Under the pieces are notes generated by a model. The model worked only from the letters and a program-made list of their open reading frames with translations, did no database searches and was not told the origin of the DNA. A stretch of 53,130 bases of DNA from Companilactobacillus nuruki (GTDB lineage: Bacteria > Bacillota > Bacilli > Lactobacillales > Lactobacillaceae): assembly GCF_002872255.1 (NCBI RefSeq), contig NZ_NIPR01000011.1, positions 1 to 53,130 on the forward strand. The letters run 5' to 3'. Both the position numbers and the translations under genes were made by a program. Of the stretch, positions 9,889 to 17,091 are shown piece by piece (position 1 is the first letter of the stretch; each line of letters starts with the position of its first letter).

Positions 9889-11136
9889 TTAATTGTTAAT
9901 AATAGAATCATACTGAGTTGACCAATTATTTTTTGATTTATCAAAAGTTTTTTTGGCTTCATTAAGCTCTACTTTAGTAGATTTTAAGGTATCCTCAGAA
10001 GTTTCAGAATTGTTTATTACTGGGTTATCATTCTGATAAGTTATAGCATAATCATGTAGGTCAGACAGATAATTACTAAGAGATTCAGAATATACTTTTA
10101 ATTTTTTCTGATCTGCACTATTTAATTGAGATTTGTTTTTGCTTAATAAGCTCTCTGCGTCCTTTTCTTTATCTAAAATATTATTAGCCTTGTTATGAAA
10201 ATCTCTTAATTCGGCTTGGGTAGAAGAATTTACAGAATTTACGTCATCAACGTTAGCACTCTCTAACAGATTCTCTTCAAGTGTTAAATATCCTGATTTA
10301 TCAATGGGTGCAGATATAATTGCCTTTAAATTGTTGTCAGATTCAGGATTTTGATTGTTGTTTGATTTTTTGTGGTTAGTATTTTCAATAAAAATAGCGC
10401 CACCATTATTAGTAAGTCGATTATCAATTTTGGCTTCTATATAATATTCAATCTCTTTTTTGTCATTTTCTCCTGTTCCAGGACCGTTTAACTTAACAGA
10501 CCATTTTCCATTTTTATTGGCGGTTATTTTTTTTATTAATTTGTAATCTCTGTCGGGATCCTCAAACTTAATAGTAGCGTAAGGTGAACTAGTACCACTA
10601 GCAATAATAGTATTTCCATCGGTATTATTGATAATTAAAGCATTATTGGAATTAGAATGATTTACATGCAATTTTGTATATGCTGATTCTGGGATGTCTC
10701 CGACAGATATTTTAAGTGTATCTGATTTTTTACCATTTTTTTGGGCCGTAACTTTATAATCAGTACGATCATCTAACCCAGTTGCTTTAAAAGTACCGTT
10801 CCCATTAGACTTAACAATAATATTGTCATCTATGCCATCAGCATCTTTTAAAATTACTTTACTGTTTGATAGTGTTTCACCATACAAAACACCTTTGGTA
10901 TGTGTACCATTAATATGTACATTCTTAGATCTTAATTTTAAAAATGGTGTGGGATGAATAATACTGTCAGCATTAGAAACTATGCCATTTAACAAAGGTA
11001 TTATAAGTATTACCGATACAATTACTGAAATTACAAATAATATCTTGTTGTATTTTTTACTTTTATAACTTCTAAACATCCAATAAATTAGTGCAACAAT
11101 CAGTAATACATTAAAAATTATCCAAAAATAGTCCAT
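9889..11136 (-). CDS. Membrane-anchored protein with Ig-like domains, lysogeny module
   Basis: 415 aa; I recognise no named family. Two N-terminal TM helices (FWIIFNVLLIVALIYWMF and ILFVISVIVSVILIIPLL) are followed by a large, probably extracellular part: two bacterial Ig-like modules (about residues 75-150 and 165-250), a Ser/Asn-rich linker and a charged helical C-terminus of about 150 residues. ATG 11136 is preceded by GGGGGA. It lies between integrase and the repressor pair in the same orientation, so it is probably expressed in the lysogen. Superinfection exclusion or another surface-conversion role is possible but unproven. Confidence 0.75.
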   Translation of the reverse strand: MDYFWIIFNVLLIVALIYWMFRSYKSKKYNKILFVISVIVSVILIIPLLNGIVSNADSIIHPTPFLKLRSKNVHINGTHTKGVLYGETLSNSKVILKDADGIDDNIIVKSNGNGTFKATGLDDRTDYKVTAQKNGKKSDTLKISVGDIPESAYTKLHVNHSNSNNALIINNTDGNTIIASGTSSPYATIKFEDPDRDYKLIKKITANKNGKWSVKLNGPGTGENDKKEIEYYIEAKIDNRLTNNGGAIFIENTNHKKSNNNQNPESDNNLKAIISAPIDKSGYLTLEENLLESANVDDVNSVNSSTQAELRDFHNKANNILDKEKDAESLLSKNKSQLNSADQKKLKVYSESLSNYLSDLHDYAITYQNDNPVINNSETSEDTLKSTKVELNEAKKTFDKSKNNWSTQYDSIINN

Positions 11137-11166
11137 TAACATTTCCCCCATAAATATATATTTGTT

Positions 11167-11577
11167 CTAATCATAGTAATTCAGAATCTCTTTTTCAACC
11201 ATATCCTCTAAATAATGAGGCATATCAAGATCGTCAATGAATTTAGTTATATTTACTTGTTCCTTATCTTTTCCATCTAAGTAAATAGGTAACAATAATC
11301 TTATGGCCGTTCTATTTGCATTTCCTTCGATACCTGACTTAGAAGGAGAAAAGTAGAGGCACACATTAGTCCTGTCTTTATTGATAAGATGGCCCAACTC
11401 ATGTGCTAGTTGAAATGAAAGCTGTTCAGGTTTATACCAATTTTCATTAATAACAATTGTATTAGTAAAAGGATTAACTGCTGAGGGTGTATGAGATGCA
11501 AATCTATCATCTAAGATTACAGAGAAGCCCTTATCGTATGCAATTGCCATTAGTTTCCTAGTTACACTATTTATCAT
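11167..11577 (-). CDS. immA: ImmA/IrrE-family metallopeptidase
   Basis: 136 aa with the zinc motif in QLAHELGHLINKD and a downstream EGNANRTAIRLLLP containing the third-ligand region. Proteins of this family cleave the repressor encoded beside them to release lysogeny or ICE repression, as in ICEBs1 ImmA/ImmR. ATG 11577 follows GAGGTGGAAGAA, which lies inside the 3' end of the repressor gene; the genes overlap by 11 bp, indicating co-translation. Confidence 0.88.
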   Translation of the reverse strand: MINSVTRKLMAIAYDKGFSVILDDRFASHTPSAVNPFTNTIVINENWYKPEQLSFQLAHELGHLINKDRTNVCLYFSPSKSGIEGNANRTAIRLLLPIYLDGKDKEQVNITKFIDDLDMPHYLEDMVEKEILNYYD

Positions 11578-11908
11578 TTCTTCCACCTCGCAGCAAGCGC
11601 TTCATTAATTCAATATCTTCAGGAGGAATAGGACGACCTTCAAATGTCATAATTACATCATCATCATTGATTTCTACTTTTTTCTTTGAGGATGTTTCTG
11701 ATTTAATATCTGGGTCGTCTGTTTTTCCTAGTAAATAGTCTACAGAAACGTGAAGAACTTCGGCAACCCTGTTTACTCTTTCAATAGATGGCTGTTTGTT
11801 TTTCCATGAGTAAATTACGTTTTGCTTAAATCCAGCTTTTTCATTAAGTTGATTTAAACTCATGCCACGTTTTTTTGAAATTTCTTTTATCTTATCAAAC
11901 ATTGTCAT
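11567..11908 (-). CDS. ImmR/CI-like XRE-family repressor
   Basis: 113 aa. Residues 1-65 are an HTH_3 domain (SLNQLNEKAGFKQNVIYSWK) with the usual VSVDYLLGKTDDP end, followed by an acidic linker and a short C-terminus. It lacks an S24 autocleavage domain, which fits control by the adjacent ImmA-type protease rather than RecA-stimulated self-cleavage. ATG 11908 is preceded by GGGAGAAAAG. It should bind the TTAAACTATAGTTTAA-type operators upstream and repress the rightward early promoter. Confidence 0.88.
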   Translation of the reverse strand: MTMFDKIKEISKKRGMSLNQLNEKAGFKQNVIYSWKNKQPSIERVNRVAEVLHVSVDYLLGKTDDPDIKSETSSKKKVEINDDDVIMTFEGRPIPPEDIELMKRLLRGGRNDK

Positions 11909-11941
11909 ATTAGTCTTTTCTCCCAAAATGACGATATTAAT

Positions 11942-12118
11942 TTAAACTATAGTATTAAAACTTCTTGCAAAGTTTAAACTTTAGTTATATTATTAATTCA
12001 TCAAGTAATTGAGCAACAAAAACACACGACCACCTATACAATGCTTTGGCGAGAATTGCGGTAGTAATAGGGTTTAAATTGCTTATTTGGTATGCCTTTA
12101 TATTAAACTATAGTTTAA
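11942..12118. promoter_or_regulatory. Lysogeny switch: operators and divergent promoters
   Basis: A perfect 16-bp palindrome TTAAACTATAGTTTAA lies at 12103-12118; related sites are TTAAACTATAGTATTA at 11942-11957 and TTAAACTTTAGTTATA at about 11974-11989. A rightward promoter is readable as TTGCAA (11965-11970), 17 bp, TATTAT (11988-11993), with the second site between -35 and -10. TTGCAA is itself palindromic and could also serve leftward transcription of the repressor. The 110 bp between the second and third sites hold no gene that I can see. Confidence 0.65.
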
Positions 12119-12167
12119 ATAAATGCAACAACTTGATGAAAAAATAACAGTAAAGGAGGTAGGAAAT

Positions 12168-12254
12168 ATGGATGATAACGAATGGGGTTGGACAATTGTT
12201 TCAATTATCATTTCAATAGTTGTTTCAATAATTACAGTCCATTTTCTTAATTAA
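12168..12254 (+). CDS. 28-aa membrane peptide, first early gene
   Basis: ATG 12168 has a near-perfect ribosome site (AAAGGAGGTAGGAAAT). The 28-residue product is acidic at its start (MDDNEWGW) followed by a single Ile/Val/Ser-rich TM helix. No Cro-type gene lies in this first position. Function unknown; a small membrane toxin, holin-like or exclusion peptide are possibilities. The 130 bp that follow hold no gene I can support. Confidence 0.65.
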   Translation: MDDNEWGWTIVSIIISIVVSIITVHFLN

Positions 12255-12384
12255 AGTAAAAAGTAGGTTGAGAAAATTGAGGCAATTATTGAAACAAAAG
12301 CTGGTAAAAGAATTCTTATAAGAACCATTTCAGTAAACTTTCTTCTCTTATCAGTGAAATATGAAATAGAAAGGAGTGAGAAAA

Positions 12385-12594
12385 ATGAATATACGGAAAG
12401 CGATCATTAAAGCTCGGGCAAAGCAAAAAGGCATCACACGTCAAAAGTGGATGCCCTATGCAGCAACGATAATTCCAACTAATACTTCATCATGTTTCAT
12501 TTTGGTTCCATTTGATGAAGACGATCGGATTGGTCGAAGATGGAACCCAACAGCTGAAGATATTTTAGCAAATGATTGGCAGATTACAGGATAA
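12385..12594 (+). CDS. DUF2829 / Tad2-like protein (candidate anti-Thoeris)
   Basis: 69 aa from ATG 12385, preceded by AAAGGAGTGAG. The sequence has the DUF2829 pattern: an N-terminal helix with R..W (GITRQKW), IIPTNTSSC, and the C-terminal RWNPTAEDILANDWQI. This family, now called Tad2-like, includes Tad2, which sequesters the gcADPR signal of Thoeris defence. Many phage DUF2829 proteins are untested, so the family assignment is firm but the anti-defence activity is inferred. Its 3' end overlaps a convergent minus-strand gene by 11 bp. Confidence 0.78.
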   Translation: MNIRKAIIKARAKQKGITRQKWMPYAATIIPTNTSSCFILVPFDEDDRIGRRWNPTAEDILANDWQITG

Positions 12595-12931
12595 GCTTTG
12601 CAAGTTCAAATATTCCTTTTGCTACAGCTTTTACATTATTACCAAATTTATGTTCCATAAAAGCTAATGCATCAGAGCTAAGGGAGGATGTCCAAACTAT
12701 GTCACTGGCAGTGCTAGTTATAAGAAACCCTTTAGTAGATAACTCTTTTGCATAAATATCAACATCATTTATATTTTCTCCAGACAATACATCTTCTTTA
12801 ATTGTATAAGAGTTTCCAAAGTTATTAGCAGCTTTTTTAGTACTACCGTTGTTAACCCTTTCTAGATAGAGCTTATACATATTAGATAGAAGATATTTAG
12901 CATCATTGGTTAAGTTTTCATATTTTTCCAT
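12584..12931 (-). CDS. YjcQ-like winged-helix phage protein, minus strand
   Basis: 115 aa. ATG 12931 is preceded by GAGGTGAAATTTA. The pattern (LTNDAKYLLSNMYKLYLER, an acidic middle, ALAFMEHKFGNNVKAV near the end) matches phage proteins annotated as YjcQ-like, probably a small winged-helix fold. It is transcribed against the early operon, so it is probably expressed in the lysogen, and it separates the Tad2-like gene from the Cro-like gene. Function unknown. Confidence 0.72.
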   Translation of the reverse strand: MEKYENLTNDAKYLLSNMYKLYLERVNNGSTKKAANNFGNSYTIKEDVLSGENINDVDIYAKELSTKGFLITSTASDIVWTSSLSSDALAFMEHKFGNNVKAVAKGIFELAKLIL

Positions 12932-12993
12932 TAAATTTCACCTCGAATATATATGAATTAATCAAATTATAACAATAGAAAGGAGCTGATTAC

Positions 12994-13197
12994 ATGCCAG
13001 AACAACAATTCGCAAAGGTAGCACATGATATTGAACGATCAATTAAGGTCGCATTGCTTAATAGAGATATGACTCAAAAAGAGTTAGCTGAATTGATTCA
13101 TGCTAATCCACAACAGTTGAATAGAGCTATTAAAGGTGACATGACACCTAAGTCACGTGAATTACGTGAACAAGTTGCACGAGTTTTAAATCTATAA
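12994..13197 (+). CDS. Cro-like XRE-family DNA-binding protein
   Basis: 67 aa; almost the whole protein is an HTH domain (MTQKELAELIHANPQQLNRA). ATG 12994 follows AGAAAGGAGCTGATTAC. By size and by position before the antirepressor gene it resembles Cro/early regulators, although it lies about 1 kb from the repressor operators because of the intervening genes. Confidence 0.82.
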   Translation: MPEQQFAKVAHDIERSIKVALLNRDMTQKELAELIHANPQQLNRAIKGDMTPKSRELREQVARVLNL

Positions 13198-13213
13198 AAA
13201 AGAAGGTAAGTAA

Positions 13214-13999
13214 ATGATGAACAACTTACAGGAATTTACAAATGGTGATATTAAATTACCAGTTAGAACTAACGAAAATGGTGACATTGAATTCGACGCT
13301 GAAAAAGCAGCTATTGGATTGGGAATTACATCAAATTCAAAAGGTTATACAAATGTTAGATGGAATCGAGTTAATGAATATTTAAATTCTGCCAAAAGTG
13401 GCAGAAAGGTTTCAAAAGGCGATTTTATCACTGAGCCACAATTTTATAAGTTGGCAATTAAAGCCAACAACCCAACAGCTGAGAAGTTTCAAGATTGGGT
13501 TACATCAGAAGTTCTACCAACAATACGAAAGCATGGTGCTTACTTAACTGATTCAGCAATTGAACAAACACTAACTGATCCAGATTACCTAATTAAATTA
13601 GCCACACAGCTTAAAACGGAACGTGAAGGGAGATTGATTGCTGAACAACAGGTGGCAGAAGATAGACCGAAAGTTACTTACTATGACAAGGTTCTCGCTA
13701 ATCCATCGTTAGTAACTATAACTATCATTGCTAAAGATTATGGGATGAGTGGCAGAGAAATGAATACCAAACTTCATGAACTTGGAATTCAGTATAAGTA
13801 AGGTAAAACATGGTTGCTTTATTCTAAATATCAACATAATGGTTGGACTCATTCAGATACAACGATGGTTAAACGAAAAGATGGAACTGAAAAGGCTGTT
13901 TTAAACACTAAGTGGACTCAAAAAGGTCGTTTAGGACTATATGAAGTTCTTAAGCAGCACAATATTTATCCTATGATTGAACAACTTATGGAGGTCTAA
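13214..13999 (+). pseudogene. ant: BRO-N/KilAC antirepressor interrupted by an in-frame TAA
   Basis: Residues 1-110 are a BRO-N domain and about 125-255 a KilAC (ANT) domain. The reading frame stops at TAA 13799-13801 after LGIQYK and continues in the same frame with GKTWLLYSKYQHNGW to 13999, completing KilAC. CAA to TAA would explain it as a nonsense mutation. Product as read: 195 aa lacking the second half of KilAC. An AAGG at 13800 followed by TTG 13814 could allow weak reinitiation of a 61-aa fragment. KilAC domains commonly relieve repressor activity, so induction may be affected. Confidence 0.82.
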
Positions 14000-14002
14000 C
14001 GA

Positions 14003-14347
14003 ATGCCACAAACGATTACGGCAACGGTAGTAATGGAAGTACCAGATGACAAAGTAATTATCACTAAAGCCGAATATAGCGAATACCAAGCCTTAAAAGA
14101 CGATGATACGTGGTGGACTCCAGCAGATTTAAAAGAGCACTATCACCATGATCTCGCTTGGTTCAAAGACAAGGTGCTATACGTTCAAAAGTATAAAAAA
14201 GAACTGTCAACCGAATATGGCGGGTGCGTACATTACTCAACTAATGAACCTATAAAGGACCAAAAGTACAACGGAAGATATTGGAGTTTTGAACCTGGTA
14301 GATTTCGAAAGTTCATGAAAGAACATTTCACAGAAATTAATTCATAG
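14003..14347 (+). CDS. DUF771-family phage protein
   Basis: 114 aa. The N-terminus TATVVMEVPDDKVIITKAEY followed by WWTPADLKEHYHHDLAWFKDKVL is the DUF771 pattern: a beta strand, then an HTH/excisionase-like segment. It begins 3 bp after the antirepressor frame with GGAGGTCTAACG upstream. DUF771 proteins are common early genes of lactic phages; role unknown, probably DNA binding. Confidence 0.75.
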   Translation: MPQTITATVVMEVPDDKVIITKAEYSEYQALKDDDTWWTPADLKEHYHHDLAWFKDKVLYVQKYKKELSTEYGGCVHYSTNEPIKDQKYNGRYWSFEPGRFRKFMKEHFTEINS

Positions 14348-14358
14348 GAGATATGGAA

Positions 14359-14481
14359 ATGAGTATAAAAATACCAATTATTTTAGTGATACCAGCCCTA
14401 GTCTGGGCAATTACATACCTGTTAACTAAATATCATGGCTGGCATGGATTTATAAAAGAGTTTTTCGATTTTGATATGTAG
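14359..14481 (+). CDS. 40-aa single-TM peptide
   Basis: ATG 14359 follows AGGAGATATGGAA. One hydrophobic helix (PIILVIPALVWAITYLLT) is followed by a basic/aromatic tail. It sits tightly between two early genes; the ribosome site and spacing are the main support. Function unknown. Confidence 0.6.
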   Translation: MSIKIPIILVIPALVWAITYLLTKYHGWHGFIKEFFDFDM

Positions 14482-14494
14482 GGAGATGAAATGA

Positions 14495-14710
14495 ATGAGT
14501 GAAGCGAACATTGGCAATTATGTAAACGAGCTAAAAGATTTAGTAAATAAATGTGCTGATGAATTACTAGAAAAAAATGTGACATATAAAAAAGCCCTGT
14601 TGAATTTGAGACATGAACAATTTTATTCAGTCAATCAATATTCAACGGAGCTAATAAAAATGGTATCTGATGAAATAAGGGGACGGGCCTTAGATCAAAA
14701 GACTAATTAA
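14495..14710 (+). CDS. Hypothetical early phage protein, 71 aa
   Basis: ATG 14495 is preceded by AGGGAGATGAAATGA. The product is charged and predicted mainly helical, with a Leu-rich helix at the start (YVNELKDLVNKCADELLEK). I do not recognise a family. Its last 8 bp overlap a convergent minus-strand gene. Confidence 0.65.
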   Translation: MSEANIGNYVNELKDLVNKCADELLEKNVTYKKALLNLRHEQFYSVNQYSTELIKMVSDEIRGRALDQKTN

Positions 14711-14969
14711 TCGAAACAATAGATGAGGTTTTGTAGAAATGGTAATTATTATTAATTGTAAAGTAATCACCATCAGCTAAGAAACCAGCTATACCAATCT
14801 GATTGGGCGATGTAAAGACTTCAGTAGAATTGATAAATCCCTCAAAGATTCTGGCAAGATAACCTTGTCTAAGATAATTATGATCGAATTCATTATCTGA
14901 TTTATAAACAGAGATTGGGGTCTCGTTATCAAGAGACAAAATTTTACTATTAGACATAACTATTTCCAT
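14703..14969 (-). CDS. Hypothetical minus-strand phage protein, 88 aa
   Basis: ATG 14969 follows GAAAGGAAGTGATAATA. The product looks beta-rich (SISVYKSDNEF-like strands, FLADGDYFTINNNYHFYK) with no TM segment or known motif. It is the second minus-strand gene inside the rightward early block; such genes are often independent (moron-like) or lysogen-expressed. I cannot assign a function. Confidence 0.58.
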   Translation of the reverse strand: MEIVMSNSKILSLDNETPISVYKSDNEFDHNYLRQGYLARIFEGFINSTEVFTSPNQIGIAGFLADGDYFTINNNYHFYKTSSIVSIN

Positions 14970-15015
14970 TATTATCACTTCCTTTCTCAAGAAAGATTAT
15001 ATCAAAGGAGACCGC

Positions 15016-15360
15016 ATGACAGATATAAGAATCAGAAACGATGACGAATACAGCCCAGTCGGTGACTGTGAACCATATGACAAATACGTTGATGACAAAG
15101 GGACTGATGCTATCAACAAAGATGTAGACGCAATAGATCAAGCATTAGAAACATTTGGCAAGTCCAGTGAGAATATTGGATACGCCAACGGAACAATCGG
15201 TGAGATTTACGAAAGACTGGACGGCGTTACTAATCCTGATGATAGAGATGCCTTTAATAGTCAAATTCAAAGGATATCTGATAAACGCGACGGTGCCAAA
15301 AACATTCGTGATCAAGCTAGAGAAGATGTTAAACGTGCTTTTGAGCATTACTATTCATAG
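15016..15360 (+). CDS. Hypothetical acidic helical protein, 114 aa
   Basis: ATG 15016 follows AAAGGAGACCGC. The sequence is Asp/Glu-rich with likely coiled-coil stretches (DAIDQALETFGKSSENIGYA and AKNIRDQAREDVKRAF). No recognised domain. It opens the small-gene run before the replication module. Confidence 0.68.
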   Translation: MTDIRIRNDDEYSPVGDCEPYDKYVDDKGTDAINKDVDAIDQALETFGKSSENIGYANGTIGEIYERLDGVTNPDDRDAFNSQIQRISDKRDGAKNIRDQAREDVKRAFEHYYS

Positions 15361-15375
15361 AAAGGAGACGAGTAA

Positions 15376-15564
15376 ATGACTGAATTAGAGAAGCTTATAG
15401 ATGTAGCTATTCAATTCGGACAGATGAGGGTTCTAGTTAATCGTGAACCGACTCACTGGCACGTACATGAATTTCTTAGATTAGCTGGCGAATTGAACGA
15501 GAAAAAAAAGTCGCTCACCACAACAATGGCAAACGACAAATCAGCTAATAACTATGTTTACTAA
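15376..15564 (+). CDS. Hypothetical protein, 62 aa
   Basis: ATG 15376 follows AAAGGAGACGAGTAA. Features are a helical N-terminus, THWHVHEFLRL with three histidines near residues 27-32, and a lysine-rich tail. Family not recognised; gene support is the ribosome site and tight packing. Confidence 0.62.
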   Translation: MTELEKLIDVAIQFGQMRVLVNREPTHWHVHEFLRLAGELNEKKKSLTTTMANDKSANNYVY

Positions 15565-15594
15565 CAAATAAATTATACCACAGAGGGAGTAAAA

Positions 15595-15870
15595 ATGAAC
15601 TTCTCAGAAAAAAATATAAGTAGCACCAGGTCATCAATTGAATTAAATAGACTACTTAATGATATGAAAAATCAGATTGGAATTAGGCAAAACGATGTAT
15701 ATGACAGACTAAAACATATACAGGATTTGAGATTTGATGAAGATTTAAAAATTATAAATGGATATATGAATCAAGCAGTAAAAAAAGCAAACATGGAAAC
15801 TGGCTACTCTTATAAAGATATAGCAAGGATGTGGATTACAAGTATGTTTCCTGACATGGAGGTCAAATAA
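15595..15870 (+). CDS. Hypothetical protein, 91 aa
   Basis: ATG 15595 follows GAGGGAGTAAAA. Mostly helical and charged; no recognised motif. Its TAA abuts the start of the Gp157 gene, so it belongs to the replication operon. Confidence 0.65.
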   Translation: MNFSEKNISSTRSSIELNRLLNDMKNQIGIRQNDVYDRLKHIQDLRFDEDLKIINGYMNQAVKKANMETGYSYKDIARMWITSMFPDMEVK

Positions 15871-16350
15871 ATGGCTACATTGTATGAATTGACGGGTAGT
15901 TATTATAAACTGCTTGAATTATCAGAAGATACAGACCCAACGTTATTCAATGACACAATGGATTCTATTACAGACGCTATTGAGGATAAGGCCGTTGGTT
16001 ACGCAAAGGTTGATAAAGAGTTAGATAAGGATGAAAGAGCTCTTAAAGATGAAGCTAGTAGGTTATCTGCACGTGCTAAATCCATTAGTAATAATCGTAA
16101 GATTTTAAAGCAAAACCTGCAAGAGGCTATGGAAACTACAGGAAAAACTAAGATCAAAACAAATGAATTTACTATTTATATTCAAAATAACGCCCCATCT
16201 GTGAGAATTCCTGATGAAAGTAAAATTCCAGCTTACTTAACTAAAACTGTGATGGCACCAGATAAAACTAGAATAAAAAAACTATTAAAGGAAGGAAAAG
16301 ATGTACCTGGTGCAGAGTTAAGCACTAGTTCATCTCTACGGATTAGATAA
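15871..16350 (+). CDS. Siphovirus Gp157-family protein
   Basis: 159 aa with the Gp157 layout: short N-terminal helices (LYELTGSYYKLLEL), a central coiled coil with repeated Lys/Glu, and the conserved C-terminal region (NEFTIYIQNNAPSVRIPDES, IPAYLTK, PGAEL). Gp157 proteins usually sit just before the ATPase/recombination genes in lactic phages. The name derives from a Streptococcus thermophilus phage protein linked to phage resistance; the biochemical role is unknown. Confidence 0.85.
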   Translation: MATLYELTGSYYKLLELSEDTDPTLFNDTMDSITDAIEDKAVGYAKVDKELDKDERALKDEASRLSARAKSISNNRKILKQNLQEAMETTGKTKIKTNEFTIYIQNNAPSVRIPDESKIPAYLTKTVMAPDKTRIKKLLKEGKDVPGAELSTSSSLRIR

Positions 16351-17091
16351 ATGGAAATAAAAAATGCAGCAGAATTGACCAAACCAAGTGCATTAAGAAT
16401 TATCTATGGTAATCCAGGTCTTGGAAAAACTACCACGATTAAGTATATGCCTGGTCTTACTTTATTAATTGATATTGATGGCACATCAAGCGTTTTAAAA
16501 GGTTGCAGTAATATTGACATCACTACATTGCCTGATAAGGAAAATCCCAGAGAGAGTTTACCTAAGTTGCTCAAGGACATTAAAGACAATTACATCGATA
16601 AATACGACAATATTGTGTTAGACAATATTTCAGAACTTGAAAATGCAGTATTAACTGAATATGGAAAAAAAGGAAACAATAATGGCGTTCCTGGTATTCA
16701 AAATTATCAACAATTACAGTTTTTTGAATTAGATACTATTAGATATTTGAAAAGTATGAACAAAAATGCCCTAATTACCGCTTGGGAGACGACTGATGAA
16801 TATACAGCGGAGAATGGTCAAAGCTTTACACGAGCATATCCACAGATTAGAAAGCCGATTTTAACTAATGTAATGGGACTTGCTTTACAAGTCGGTAGAT
16901 TAACAATTTCTCCCAAGTCTGGTGAACGTGGATTTCAATTAATGCCAACCGATTCAGTGTTTGCAAAGAATCAATTAGATAGTCGTAAGGGGTGTTTGCA
17001 AGCCGACTTATTCAACGAAGGTGGTGAATCTGATGCTAATACAAGCCAAGAAACCGGAACATCACGGAATGACGGGGACAAGAATTCATAA
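16351..17091 (+). CDS. AAA_24 (Sak4-like) P-loop ATPase
   Basis: 246 aa. Walker A is GNPGLGKTTT (about residue 20) and an acidic Walker B-like VLDNISELE is near residue 90. The RecA-like fold and position match AAA_24/Sak4 single-strand annealing ATPases that work with a DUF669 or SSB protein in phage recombination and replication. It starts immediately after Gp157. The last 59 bp are overlapped by a mobile-type gene in another frame, so its C-terminal tail may have been altered by that insertion. Confidence 0.85.
   Translation: MEIKNAAELTKPSALRIIYGNPGLGKTTTIKYMPGLTLLIDIDGTSSVLKGCSNIDITTLPDKENPRESLPKLLKDIKDNYIDKYDNIVLDNISELENAVLTEYGKKGNNNGVPGIQNYQQLQFFELDTIRYLKSMNKNALITAWETTDEYTAENGQSFTRAYPQIRKPILTNVMGLALQVGRLTISPKSGERGFQLMPTDSVFAKNQLDSRKGCLQADLFNEGGESDANTSQETGTSRNDGDKNS

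Noticed and set aside
12001-12100. Possible cro gene right after the operator
   Set aside because: No open frame of useful length is present; the Cro-like HTH gene is at 12994-13197.
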